A model generated the notes under the pieces. That model did not search any database. It saw nothing but the letters and a program-made list of their open reading frames with translations, and was not told the DNA's origin. The position numbers were made by a program, and so were the translations under genes. A DNA stretch of 64,000 nucleotides from positions 6,035,922 through 6,099,921 of the forward strand of contig JAQFVV010000042.1 of assembly GCA_028023455.1 (NCBI GenBank), written 5' to 3'. How positions within the stretch are numbered: the first letter of the stretch is position 1; every line of letters begins with the position of its first letter. Shown in pieces: positions 1 through 11,763 of this stretch. The DNA is from Epiperipatus broadwayi. Lineage: Eukaryota; Onychophora; Udeonychophora; Euonychophora; Peripatidae.

Positions 1-1375
1 GTGAAATATTAGAAAGGCATTTTCTGCAGTGAGGAATCCATAACTGAAAATGGTGATGATATAGACATATAATTGTTTACAAAATGGGAATTATTTACTT
101 TATAAAATACATTAAACCTATATATATGTGTGTGCATATATTTATATAAAGACATTTCAAAATATTTGAATCAGTAATTTATAATGAATTTTGAACACAT
201 GATTTATTAAAGCTGATGGAAAGCAACAAGATATTACTAAAAATGATTAAACATTTTTATTGCTTGATCAAAGCTTCTTTTGCATTACATAATATATATA
301 TATTTCTACAAATAATAATAATAATAATTTTAAAAAAATAGAAAAACAATCATACCTTTTGTTTTATCCGTTTCTTTTCTTCTTTGATGCATTTTTGTAA
401 TTCTTCAAAAGCCTTTTTTTTTCTTTCAGCCTTTCTTTTACTGAAACCCTTTAAGTAATCCCTAATAAAAATATGAGCTATCAATATATATAAGCATAAA
501 ATATATAGTTACATACATATATAATATTATAATCTGTTAAAATACCCACTGAAAGCCAGAAGCCTCTCTTGAATTCTCCACAGATGAACAATGAGAAAAA
601 CATTACTAATCAAGTTAGTTAGTGTGGGGACAGATTAAAATAGTTTTTCTTTCTCGTTTTTAATTGTTAATCAAATAACTGAATGCTTGGCCACATTGGC
701 TGCTATATACTACTATCTAAAAATAAATTCATATGACTGAAAATCTTCAGTTACCTAAAAAATGTCAAGGTTCCAGTTGCTTTTGAACTCTAACTCGTGA
801 GCATAGCATTTTATAGATACACTACACTAAAAGAACTTTCAGCATATATATAAAAATGGATATAAAACACTTTGATATTTATAATAAAAAATAATTAATT
901 ATAATAACATAATAATCAAAAGAATTGATAACAATAGAGCTAAAAATTACATATTCAAATAACAGTTATGGTACTTCATTTAAAAAAAAAAGATTAGTTA
1001 AAAAGGTTTTACTACAAGAACTAAGTAAGATTGATATTTAGTATTTCATTATAGATTATAATTTTAATATACACATAATTTAAATTATGTATAATAAAAT
1101 AATACATTAATATTCAGAAATATAATAAAAAATTTCTTACATAAAAGAAATACATTTATTGCTATAATATTCTTTGAATGATTGTATTTACAAAGCAAAA
1201 TTTTATTAAACAAGATTTTTATAAAGACTATATTATTGGAAATGTCACATTTTATATCATTTAAAATAATGAATGCTTAGCATGTGACAGTTTTTTAATT
1301 ATCAAATTTTTCTTTGCTGCTAATAAATATAAGATAACTTTGTACCCTTTTTGGATTGTTTAAGTTTAATTATTC
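1..1375. other. AT-rich DNA, no gene seen
   Basis: I see only homopolymer runs, short TA microsatellites and no open frame with protein-like composition on either strand. Confidence 0.6.
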
Positions 1376-1551
1376 AGTAATAGTATGAATACTGAACCCT
1401 ACCGTTTGATGATGCTCGTTTTCGCCCAATGCACATCAATATACCGATTCACGGGCCATCGGTTTCTTTACAGAATAGTATGATACAAAAAATTTTTTTT
1501 TCACTTTCTATACATAAAACTCATAATATGTTTTTTTTTTTTGCATTTTTA

Positions 1552-2310
1552 ATAAACAAACACTTTGTTTTTATATGGTATAGGGGAGGGGTTACTTTTA
1601 AATTATCGACTTTTTTTTGATTTTGAGCTTTTTTTTTTTGATTTTGAATTATCGGTTTCTTTACATAATACTACAGTAAAAAAAAAAAATTTTTTTTACC
1701 CCTTTCTATACATAAAACTCATATGGCTTTTTGCCTTTTTAATAAACAACACCACTTTGTTTTTAGATGGTAGAGGGTGGGTTGGTTTGCTTTTAAATTA
1801 TCACCTTTTTTTGGATTTTGAGCTTCTTTTTAAAAGCCTTAACCAATTCAGTTTTAATTAATAAACCAACAGTTGGTTTTTAGAGGATGGGGGGGGGGGG
1901 TTGGTTTGAATTTTAATTCTCATCTTTTATTATCTTTTGCCGATGTACTGGAAACTTCGCATATTAATTTTAAATGTGTTCGAATATAGAATACAGATAA
2001 AGAGATAGATTAACAAAATATACGAATTATTGGTTTGCTTTTAAATTATCGACTTTTTATTGATTTTGAGCTTTTTTTTTTTTTGGAAAGTCTTATTAGC
2101 AATTCATTTTTAATAAACCAACAGTTGGTTTTTAGAGGGGGGTTGGTTTGATTTTTAATTTTCGTCTTTTATTTTATTATTATGAGGTGTTTTTTTTTTT
2201 TAAAAAATATTTATGCTACCGAAACCTTTATATGATAGCGAAAAGTTCTTCCTTTATTTTTTGCCTTTTTCAAAAAGCCTTAATTAAATAAACAGTTCGT
2301 TTTTTTAAAA
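1552..2310. repeat. Imperfect T-rich tandem array inside the transposon
   Basis: Four diverged units recur at about 1552, 1738, 2030 and 2255. Shared blocks are AATAAACAA(C), TTTTAAATTATCGAC, GATTTTGAGC and a G-run followed by TTGGTTTG. Unit length varies because homopolymers differ. The open frames over this stretch are phenylalanine-rich products of poly-T and are not genes. Confidence 0.6.
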
Positions 2311-2359
2311 AAAACATTTTTTTTTTTAGGGGGGCTGGGAGTTATGGTTTGTTTGACTA

Positions 2360-2780
2360 CAATAGGAGATGACTCTCAAAGCTGTAACAGGATGTTGGAG
2401 CTGTCTAACTAACTTCCCTTACGCAGACCCCAGGTACGCTTGCAGAAGTGGCAACGGAATTCCCCAGATCCTGTAGTTGACTAAAACCATGCTCCTCTCA
2501 CAAATGCATAACTTTGCATCTGGCAGGATGTTTGTTCTCTTTCTGGAAAAACACAACAGCGTCAGCTTCTGGGCCGGCAATTCACTCCCTTCAACCAATT
2601 TTGAACACTTGCCGTGGCATTTTACTGTTCTCGCACGGATCCATGCGTAAACGTGCATTTGGATGTGAACTCGGCAGAACTCTGCTGAAAACCCTAACCT
2701 TTTCAGGTTGTGTGCAGTTCAAAATCATCGGGAAGCGTGTGACTGCCTGACAATTCTTAATATGTAATACTAAATCCACT
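2360..2780. other. GC-richer core of the 1.4-3.1 kb transposon, unknown
   Basis: Base composition rises sharply compared with the flanks. Short frames are open on both strands (about 80 codons at 2419-2658 minus and 2514-2750 plus), but I recognise no domain in either. It may be the remnant of a transposase or captured DNA. Its position between the inverted ends says only that it travelled with the element. Confidence 0.4.
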
Positions 2781-3493
2781 ATGCTTTCTCAAAATTTTTC
2801 CACAATGAATTTTTTGATAGTTTCGCATCTTTCAAATACAGCTGCCATCAAATCAGACCGTAGCGAGTTGAATTGCGCTCACTTGAGAAATACTGTTGCA
2901 AGTCAATGGGCATAGTATTTCGTTACATAATCGTAGGATACATCGCCCTCTAGGTGGCCTGTTACGACTCTAAACACTGTTGTAGTTAGCCATAAGTTAG
3001 GCCGCTAAAACGGTATATAGATGTGCGTTGTGTGAAAAACAACACCATCAAGCGGTAGGGTTCAGTATTTATACTATTACTAATTATTCTTCAGTTTTAA
3101 GTGATTATGAAAAAAATAAAATATCTTTAGTGAATGATTTGAAACATAGTCTAAATAAACTTATTATTATCTATAATTAAAAGAAAATGCATATACATTT
3201 TTTATGTAAAACAGGTTATGTTTTTTGTTTGAAAAATCAATGATTTTATTCTTGTATAATATATAAAATCATTATCAAAATCTTTAAAAATAATGATAAA
3301 TTAGGATCCATATTAAATCTTGTCAATCTTGAGGATATCTCAAAAAATGCAGTTGCCAAGTCCTGTATAGCTATTTTTCTATTCATCCTGACATCTTTTA
3401 TATCCAAGTAAAATGTATTAAGCTGGTATTTTCTGCCATCTCATATAAGAATATACATTTTTTAAAAATAAAAGTGCGTAGTTATCAAAATAT

Positions 3494-3868
3494 TTTAAAA
3501 TATTAATTTTTGAAATCTTTTTAAAGTTTTTTTATTTATTTCGAAGAAATCAGAATTTTTGTTTTATTAATTTATTTAAATCCATTATAATTCAAGATAA
3601 AATTAGATCCTGAGATTTGTTTCTGTTAAAAGTTTTTTTTATTGTAATCCTTAGGAAAATGTGGGTTGGGGAAATTGTAGATTTTTGCAATTAACTCTTT
3701 AAAATATTAATCTTTGAAGTCTTTTTAAAGTATTTTTATTTATCTCGAAGAAATCAGGATTTCTTTGTTTTATTAATTTATTTAAATCCATTATAATTCA
3801 AGATAAAATTGGATCTTGAGTTTTGTTTTCGTTAAAATTATTTTTTATTGTAATCCTTGGGAAAATGT
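3494..3868. repeat. Direct duplication, about 170 bp, spacing 204 bp
   Basis: The segment from 3494 to about 3662 recurs at 3698-3868 with scattered substitutions. Both start TTTAAAATATTAAT, share a TCGAAGAAATCAG block and end in a (T/G)GGAAAATGT block. The second copy runs directly into the integrase relic, so the duplicated part may be non-coding sequence of that retroelement. Confidence 0.7.
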
Positions 3869-3889
3869 ATCTAAGAAACTGAATAAGTT

Positions 3890-4240
3890 ACTGGCCATTT
3901 ATTTTTATGGTCCATTACCTTTGTTTCATCAATATAGATATTTATTAGTAACATATGATGTCTTTTCAAAATTGGTGCAAGGATACATACCTGTTGTGAA
4001 AAGCTGACACATAAAATTCCATTACTGTGCTAAAGAAGCAGTTTGCCGAAGTTGGGAAACCTTGTGCAATTTTGAGCGATCATGAAACTCCATGTCAAAA
4101 GAATGGAAAAATTGGGTACAAAAAAAAAAAATCCATCATATTCTAATCTTTATGCAGAACTCTCAGTCTAACTCACGTGAAAGGATTATGAAGAAATTGG
4201 GGGCTCTGCTTCATTCTCATTTAATGTATTCCCTCAAATA
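3890..4240 (+). pseudogene. Retroviral-type integrase core fragment (LTR retrotransposon relic)
   Basis: Conceptual translation shows, in order, a YGPLP block (about 3908), LLVTYDVFSK with the conserved DVFS context (3957-3971), a GKPCAILSDHET block (Asp at 4078-4080) and SNSRERIMKKLG (Glu at 4179-4181). This order matches the DDE integrase core of Ty3/gypsy- or Pao-like pol polyproteins. The blocks lie in different frames and a stop follows at about 4005. The position that is normally the first catalytic Asp (V-D-F-Y-G) reads I-Y-F-Y-G, so the copy is dead. No LTRs, protease or RT are visible nearby. The superfamily assignment within LTR elements is uncertain. Confidence 0.6.
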
Positions 4241-4509
4241 ATTTAAACGCACTAGGATTTAGAACAAAATATAGCATAGTTTGCAGCTCCAATGCATGTA
4301 TATATTATATAATTTTTTATTCACTTTTTATTGGCTAATTATTAATTGAATTTATGGATATTTTACAAATCTTCAGTTATTTTTACTGTAATTAATATAA
4401 TTAGTTTCATAAACTTTCTAGTAGGTTCTTTAAAGTAGTTTAAAAAGTTAATATTTTTAAAAAATCTATTTTATACCCATATGTTAAATAGTGAATATAT
4501 AAGACAGAT

Positions 4510-4645
4510 TTATCACAATTTCTATTAATTGCATTGTATTCTTTTATTCTTTCACCTAATCGTTTTCTGTATAACCATAGTAAATCATATTATAATTTCC
4601 GTAATTAATTTCAAATACTATTCCCTTTTAATAGTTTATATCTTT
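4510..4645 (-). pseudogene. PLE GIY-YIG endonuclease fragment
   Basis: Minus-strand translation gives KGIVFEINYGNYNMIYYGYTE and then, after a one-base frameshift, KRLGERIKEYN. The GIV-YYGYT spacing plus the catalytic Arg context (R-L-x-x-R-I-K-E) matches the GIY-YIG nuclease domain C-terminal to PLE reverse transcriptases. It lies about 300 bp past the end of the RT blocks, as expected. The single frameshift is near 4566-4572. Confidence 0.65.
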
Positions 4646-4889
4646 TATTTTATAATTACATATTTGACTAAATTTTTTTATTATTTGATCATCCTATATT
4701 TATGTTTTTATATATGTAATTTTTAATAATATATTAAAATTTTTAAAGCAATATGAAAGTTTTATCTATTTTATAGTAGAAGTATTATTCTTTAGAAAGA
4801 AAGCATTATTATTATTTAATTTGAATGTTTTATACTTAAATATATTTTTAATACTTTTAGGATTATCTGTATTACATTTATCATTTTCA

Positions 4890-5640
4890 AATACTAAAAT
4901 TTTTAATGACTACTAACTTTTGTATCCACATTTGTAGTGAGTCTACAGAAATTATTTTCCTTAATTTACCTTCTTTAATGAAATATTTTAATATACTTTT
5001 ATTATCTGTATTAATTGCTATATCTAAATACTTTATTTTAATTTCAAATTTTGTGGATCCTAAATTTAATATTATATTATTATTAAAATCATTACAAATA
5101 TTCGTAGCTTATCTGTTATCAATTATTAAAATATCATCTACATATCTAGAATAGTGTGTTATTTTTGATTTATTATTCTTTAATTGTATTAATTTCTAAT
5201 TAATTTATAAACATTAATCTACTAATTGCAAGACACATTCCCATTCTTTATGTATATCCCAATATTTAAATATAGACTATTACGTATCAATGTTAAAACT
5301 TCCACATGAATTATATCCATTTACATAATGATGTAGTTTTTGTATTAATATTTATATACTTTTAATTCTTGGATACATTTTTTCTATAGCCATATCCATT
5401 GTAAATATACTTTGGTTTGTATTCAGTTTTATATTGTCTATTTTATTTATCATACTACACCAGTACTTTTTATAGAAAAATCTCTATATCCTATAATATT
5501 TGCTATCCATTTATTTAAATACTTGCAAAATTTATGTACAATAAAATCACTTAAGTTAAATAATATTCTCGATGGATTATCATTTTTATGAGTTTTTAAT
5601 CTTAGTAAAAAATATATGGGTTTTCATAAGAAAAAGAATA
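4890..5640 (-). pseudogene. PLE reverse transcriptase fragment
   Basis: Minus-strand translation gives RLKTHKNDNPSR near 5590 (the K-x-H-K-x-x-x-P-x-R motif of PLE RTs). Further on it gives THYSRYVDDILIIDN at 5112-5156 and then IKYLDIAI near 5010, corresponding to the I-x-F-L-D-L-x-I block that follows motif C in Penelope RTs. A stop directly after the YVDD block and several shifts upstream make it a pseudogene. The family product would copy element RNA at the target site. Confidence 0.65.
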
Positions 5641-6480
5641 CAATAATTTATACTGATTTATATTTATAATTGTGTTTTTTCATTTCATTTACTAATTTTA
5701 TATATCTTGTTTTTATTATATTAGTAAAATCTTTTTGGTAATTTATATTCTTTTTTAAATTCACATTGTATTCTTTCTATATGCTTTTATCTATTGTAAT
5801 TTTTTCAATATTAAAAATATATCTTTAATAAGTCTCCTATATTTATAATCTTTATTAGAATTTTTCTTTTCGTACAAATGTTTATTTAATAAACTATTTA
5901 TTTTATTTTTTCCTTCTAATGAAATATTAGCTAATTTTATATTTATAATAATCTTGTTACTATCAATATCAGTAAAAAGTATAAATAATATTCCTTTACT
6001 TAGTAAGATATTTTGTATTTTATAAAATTTGTTTTTAATTTACAAAATTGTCCTGTATTTCATTATTATAATTCATATATTTATAAAATTGTTTATTATA
6101 AATATCAACATTTGAATATTTAATCTTTAATATTTCTCCAATATTCATTTCCATTTTTAATTATAATACTTATTCATTGATTCCATTTCATTCTATAGTA
6201 ATATAAAAATACATTGTATTACTCCATATGTTTATTTTTGTTAATAATGACTTAAAATCTTTTTTTAATATTTTAAATTTCTAAATATTATTTAATAAAA
6301 TATATTTTTCATTTAGAAAAATTTGTAGTACATAATTTTCTAATTTCTCTTTTAATTTTCAATTGTTTGATACCTTATTATTATTGATTTTGCATTGGGA
6401 ATAACTTTATTTAAATGCTTTAAATATCCTTTAAGTTTCTCAATATTAATACATAGCTTAGTTAAATCTTTCAATTTTTT

Positions 6481-7739
6481 CATTTCTTGTAACAAAATAA
6501 GTGAAAATAGTTATTGGGTACTGATGTGGAAGATTGGCTATCATTCATAGGCAGCTTATGAAAGACGTTGCCTAGCAAAATATCCTGCAGAATGATTGGT
6601 TGAGTTTTATAATATATGATAATTCAAATATTTGATTTAATGTATAATCTGATTGGCTAGAGATTTTAAAGTTACTTGGAATAGTATGGTTATTGTAATT
6701 TCTGTTTTAGCATTACGCATTAAGATGTATATATAATTAATATAAAATATATTTTAATATTAATAAACTGCTTTTGAAAATGCCTTATTAATCAAATGCT
6801 GACAAGCTAAAACTCTTTTCATTTTTAACCTAAAAACTTATGACATGAACACTTTAATAAGAAGCAATTCAAGTGAAGCAGTTAATTCCTTGACTAAAAT
6901 CACTCATAACAGGTATCACTACTAAAACTGATACATTCTAATAGTATAAAATATTCAACATTTTTAATTCTTCATTGACATAAAATATATGAGAAATTAT
7001 TTTTTCCTCCCATTTCTTATTGTATTCCATTATCTCTAAACTTTGCAATCTCACTTTAAAAATAATTCACTACATCAACTGTTGCCATAAGAATATTATT
7101 TTCAGCTTCAATATTGATCGTTTTGATATCACATTAGTTATTTTTTTAATCATTAAAATGTAATTTCTCCACTATTTTTTCCTTTTTATTTTTTCTAACA
7201 CATTGGATATCTTAATATTTACTTGTATGTTCATTCTAATTTTTATATAGATAAAATAAAATGCATTTACTATCTAATTCTTATGTTAATTTTAAGATTT
7301 GCCTATATCCCATTCAATTAGTGCAATCAAAAATAATTTTCAATATTCTACTTCCATCCATAAACTACAATTTTCTAAATATTTTAATTTTGCTCTTGCT
7401 ATTTCTAATATGAAACAATCATTTCACATCTCTTTTTATAGCTTAACATTTCTCCATATATTTCATCCAAATGCATACTTTCCCACCCATACAGCATCAT
7501 TTTCATGAATGTGATCAGACACAGCTACACATTTCCACAAGATTCTATTTATGGCATATCAATTATAAACAATTAAAGGCAATTTCTTAATCCATCCATA
7601 AATCTCCCCATTCTAATATATATTTCATTTTATTACAGATTTTAATTCTGAAACTTCTACAAAGTTTACCATTTTTTAATTTATTATCAATATCTTTGAT
7701 TTTTCTTTACTAAATTTAATACATACCCCCCTCCAATAT
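6481..7739. other. AT-rich DNA, no gene seen
   Basis: No domain-like open frame is present. The short frame at 7299-7508 is low-complexity chance coding. Confidence 0.5.
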
Positions 7740-7852
7740 ATATTAAATAGGGGGGGGGGAATCGAGTCAGATGTCACATGACCTAATTTACTAAGCTTGT
7801 ATTACAAATGTTATAGATAGAGCTCGCAAATAAGCTCTTAACAAGCTTTGCA

Positions 7853-7925
7853 GAATATCCCCAATCCCAGACCAGTTTCTGCTACTGGCTTCCTCAGTGA
7901 GGTGCTAGGATATTCAAGCATTAGA
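7853..7925 (-). ncRNA. Hammerhead ribozyme motif, family 2, copy 1
   Basis: On the minus strand: outer stem I arms GAATATCC/GGATATTC, inner arm CCTCA, core CTGAGGA, a weak stem II (GC-CAGTA-GC), GAAA, then CTGGTC with predicted cleavage after GTC. The core nucleotides of a type I hammerhead are all present. Activity is not demonstrated. Confidence 0.6.
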
Positions 7926-8052
7926 TTAAAAATACCAGAACAAGCCCAGCACTTTATCTAATGGATAACTATTAAGTAGAAAATCTGAATTTTTCAGACA
8001 TCCATATGTCTTCCAATCTAACTAAAATCCTGGTATTTTTAATCTAATGCTT

Positions 8053-8110
8053 GAATATTCTAGCATCTCACTGAGAAAGCCAGTAGCAGAAACCGGTCTG
8101 TGGTTGGTTA
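8053..8110 (+). ncRNA. Hammerhead motif, family 2, copy 2 (mutated core)
   Basis: Same layout as the neighbouring copies, but the core reads CTGAGAA, so the conserved G8 is lost and the copy should be inactive. The stem III segment reads ACCGGT, a perfect palindrome, against ACTGGT in the other copies. Confidence 0.5.
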
Positions 8111-8416
8111 TAATCTGCAAAGCTTGTTAAGAGCTTACTTGTGAGCTCTATATATGACATTTGTAATGCAATCTTATTTAATTAGGTGACAAGACATTTG
8201 ATTTTTTATTTTTTGCTATTAAGGCTTTGGCGATTTTATATTGCTAAAGCTATCAATATATGGTCTATCAGAATTTAGTTCAGTTCCATATGACTATTTA
8301 GGTTTGATAGCTGGATTGGAAGACATATGGATGTCTGAAAATTTCAAATTTTCTACTTAATAGTCACCCATTAGATAAAGTGCTGGGCTTGTCTTGGTAT
8401 TTTTAATCGAATGATT

Positions 8417-8473
8417 GAATATCCTAGCCCCTCACTGAGGAAGCCAGTAACAGAAACTGGTCTGAGGATATTC
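8417..8473 (+). ncRNA. Hammerhead ribozyme motif, family 2, copy 3
   Basis: Inner stem I CCTCA pairs with TGAGG directly after the GTC site. Outer stem I GAATAT pairs with ATATTC, leaving a one-sided bulge. The core CTGAGGA and GAAA are intact. This is the best-formed family 2 copy. The predicted cleavage is after 8462. Confidence 0.65.
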
Positions 8474-8524
8474 TGCAAAGCTTGTTAAGAGCTTATTTGC
8501 GAGCTCTATATATAATATTAAATA

Positions 8525-9840
8525 ACAAATCTTTCTTTTATATTAGTGAAGAGAACCATATTATCTATAAAGAATAATACTTGCATTCTGAACTTTTCAT
8601 AAGATGTAGGCCTAACTCATTTGTGATTCTATCAGATTTATAATCTTCCAATTAATAGACATAATAAATTTCTTTGATTGCTTATTCCATTTTTTCCAAT
8701 TGAAGCTACAAATCTTCTTTAACATTGTCAGTACTTTTTGATTTTCTAAAACACAAAAACAAAACAATAAAATAAATAAATATACGTTCCTACATACTGC
8801 TTTCTCAATTTCTCTTGAAGTGAATTCTATCGCTTATCCTATTTAGTCTCTGAAAGTCAGATTAAAAAATGAATAACTATGTTCCTTTATAACATTTTCA
8901 TGTATCCTTGAGAATATTCGTACAATATTATTAGTATAGAAAACAATTCGATTCTTTAAAAAAATCCGAAACTGACAACTATAAACTGGTTGTCAAAAAT
9001 CCATTCCAAAATATAAAATTCTTTATATATACAATTTAATATACATAGTTCACGTTTTTTATTTAATATAGTGCATAAAATAAAAAAAACATGATATTTT
9101 CAGTTAAAACATTCTTTTTAGAAAGCAAAGATATAAGAAACTAGTGTCCATCAAAAAATGCTAATGTCGAAATATATGACATCTATGATACTTTTAGCAT
9201 CAAGTCTTATGAACACTGTAATAGGATAACTTGGATTTCCGATTAACTTTATATACCATACGCTCTTTATTTATGATTTTTTTAAAAATTCTAAGATAAA
9301 GTTAATGTTTTAAAAAATCCCTTCATCTGTACATTTTCATAAAATAATATAATTAAATTTTCAAAAAAGAACCGAATATAAATTAATAATTATGATTTAT
9401 TAATAAATTTGTCAAATTAACATTAAAATAAATAAATCACGATTACTTCAATATTTGAAAATTTAACTTATAATTATTTTTAAGTAATATAAAATTAAAC
9501 TCTTTTCTTACTGTCGTTCTTTTTCATCAAATATAAGAAAAAATTTGGTTTGACGATTTTTAGGTTTTTTTCTGGAAAGTTTGGCAGACATGTTTACATA
9601 ATCGATTAAATCTGCCTGGTGATTCTCGTTTTAAGTGACTTACATAATATAATTATCAATCGCTAAAAAATCTATTATATTTTATAATTGTAAACATGTT
9701 TTATTTATAGTTTAAATATGAAAATTGAAAAATGATTATTTTTAAAGTAATTAGAAAATATTTGAGAAATTAATTATAACATATAATGAAATGTCATTGG
9801 TGATTTGTGAAATTATGCCCAATAGAATTCTTTAAAATCT
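8525..9840. other. AT-rich DNA, no gene seen
   Basis: Nothing recognisable on either strand. Confidence 0.5.
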
Positions 9841-9842
9841 AG

Positions 9843-10245
9843 CCAATCACAGTTCGCATTATCCATTTTATAGAGCGGGTGGATAAGATGGCTCCTACTA
9901 TAAATACAAACTCGTCGGTTAGCGGTCAAGTGGCCAAAATAGTTGTTTATTTGCAAAAAAGCGTTTATATCACTTATTTTAAAGTGTTTTATTATTTAAT
10001 AGATAATGGTTAAAGTTTGTAAGTGACATGGTAGATTAAAATGGATCTATATATTTGAATTTATTCTTATTTGAAGGCTAGATTGCTCATGTATTCCTGC
10101 AGATCTTCAAACTTTGGATTACTACGTTTACCTTTGTTGGGCTGATTTTAATTTTTAAATTGTTTACTGAATTAACTGAAGTTAAAACTTATATATTTTT
10201 TCTAATGTAATATTTTACTCTAATTATGGCTACCAGGTAAGTTTT
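9843..10245 (+). promoter_or_regulatory. Possible core promoter and first coding exon
   Basis: A CCAAT box (9843-9847) lies about 55 bp before a TATA-like TATAAATA (9899-9906). A slightly GC-richer stretch follows. An ATG at 10226 starts the codons for M-A-T, and the exon would end in AG at 10236 with a perfect donor, AG/GTAAGT. Each signal is common by chance in 64 kb of AT-rich DNA, no downstream exon is recognised, and the reading is speculative. Confidence 0.2.
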
Positions 10246-11750
10246 ATTGTTATTTAATAGTTAAATTTTTTTTTCTTCAATTTTTTTTTTAATGTACTTA
10301 TACTCGTTTACATTTGGGATTTGTAAGTCACGACCTATATTTGTGTTTTGATATTTTATTTATGAAAAAATAAACATTATACTCTTTTTGTTAATTCTTA
10401 TTGTCACTTTATCATTTATACATATATATTTTAGTATACCCTTTTTTTTTTGTAATTTAGCGTTTTTTCATTCGGGACTATGGTAATTGTCTTATTTTTT
10501 TGTTGTATGCGTCGCTCTTGATAGCCTAAGCCCTGATTTGCAGATTATTTCCTATAATATTATATTGATTAACTATCAAATTTATATTTGTAGTTAAGAA
10601 TACTATGATATGTTTAATTGATAATTCGAATTTTGTAATAAAGCTTAAGTTAATTAAAGTAGTGCATTACGTTTTGTATTGCAAGTATTGGACATCAAAC
10701 TCATTTTAACTTTTTAAAAGCTCGTTCATTCAGTCTTGAAGATCGTTTTGATATTTATTTTGTTTTATTATTGAGTTTGTTTATTTATAACAATAATAAT
10801 CGAATTAATTAATTTTTGGTTTCAATGGATATCACTTCCTTTCTTCGTACTTCGAAGGCAAACTGAAAGTTTTATGGTGGGTTAAATGTCTTCAAAATTT
10901 ATTTGGAAAGGGGGGGAGGAGACTATCGGGGAATTTTTCTCATTTTTTACATTCGCCAAAAGAATGGTAGAACTTTTATTAAAAATTAATTTTTTTTTGT
11001 TAAGAATGTAAAATTTTTCATCATTCAGCTTGTATTTAGTTTAATATCGATTATTTTTGCAAGATACTTTCTATTAATTCATTATGCAACAAAGTCATTT
11101 TTCTTCTTAATGCAGATTTCTTATTAAAAAATTGAAATTACAAAACTTTGTTAAGAATTCTATTTTTTTTTCATAATTTAAAAAATAAATTTAAAAATTT
11201 TACGGGAATAATTTTATTAATCATTTCTAATTATGAATTTTTTTATTTTTGTCGAAAACAGTCTATACATTTCTAATTTATTAGTCACAACAAAAAAATA
11301 GTGGAAAATTGTACAATTGTTTATTAATATAGGGTAAGTCTGTGCTCACATACCCTTATTACATATATAGACACAGGTTTATAACAAGCCTATGTTTCAG
11401 TTATTAAATTGTTTATTGTTTTTCTAAATGTGATTTTATTTTAAAATATAAGGAACTGGTTGGATTTTTATTAAGAATTTAATAACTTGTGCAAAAATTA
11501 AAGTATCCTGATGTTTATATTTTTGTATTTAAATCATTATATTAAAGTAATAAGAAATGTGATTTGAAGAATTAAAAAGTATAATAAATTTTATGATTTA
11601 ATGGAAAGGTTTCGGAAAAAGTTATGAATATTATATGAAAAGTACAATTCATTTTAATTAATTTAAATTATGAAAGTAGAATTACATAGAAAGTGATTAA
11701 TTGCCAATATTGCTTTTAAATTTTTTGTAATTGTTATATTGAATAAAAAT
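10246..11750. other. AT-rich DNA, no gene seen
   Basis: Poly-T rich; no coding or structural signal that I can support. If a host transcript starts near 9.9 kb, this would be its first intron. Confidence 0.4.
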
Positions 11751-11763
11751 AACATTAGTTATT

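Larger units (their letters stand above)
1376..3081. mobile_element. Unclassified DNA transposon with 8-bp TSD
   Basis: The outer 39 bp at each end are inverted copies differing at 3 positions (1376-1414 and 3043-3081, starting AGTAATAGTAT and containing CTGAACCCTACCG). Weaker inverted similarity continues to about 80 bp. The element is flanked by a perfect 8-bp direct repeat, AATTATTC, at 1368-1375 and 3082-3089. The interior holds a T-rich imperfect tandem array and a GC-richer 400-bp segment. An 8-bp duplication fits hAT, P or Merlin type integration, but the end sequence matches no terminus I recognise. No transposase is legible, so this is probably a non-autonomous or decayed copy. Confidence 0.8.
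4500..6480 (-). mobile_element. Penelope-like retroelement (PLE) relic
   Basis: On the minus strand a decayed PLE reads from about 6480 down to 4500. A reverse transcriptase with YVDD is at 5133-5144, and a GIY-YIG endonuclease block follows at about 4510-4640. That order, RT then GIY-YIG, is the diagnostic PLE arrangement. The N-terminal part is readable only as scraps. Several in-frame stops and shifts show it is inactive. I could not find the element ends or a TSD. Confidence 0.65.
7750..8514. mobile_element. Retrozyme-like element, hammerhead family 2
   Basis: Three related units carry hammerhead motifs, one on the minus strand (7853-7925) and two on the plus strand (about 8053-8110 and 8417-8473). 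The two plus predicted cleavage sites (after 8098 and 8462) are 364 nt apart, giving the monomer size. The minus part joins the plus part near 8025. Both ends share a block with AAGCTTGTTAAGAGCTTA and a GAGCTCTATA motif in opposite orientations. A 10-bp direct repeat, ATATTAAATA, flanks it at 7740-7749 and 8515-8524, but it is AT-rich and so less certain than the other flanking repeats. No protein is encoded. Confidence 0.65.

Noticed and set aside
1429-1861. Two overlapping phenylalanine-rich open frames
   Set aside because: They are produced by poly-T runs of the tandem array and show no domain.
6650-9870. Inverted pair TGATTGGCTAGA/TCTAGCCAATCA suggesting a 3.2-kb element
   Set aside because: Similarity is only about 24 bp, no TSD was found, and unrelated elements lie between.
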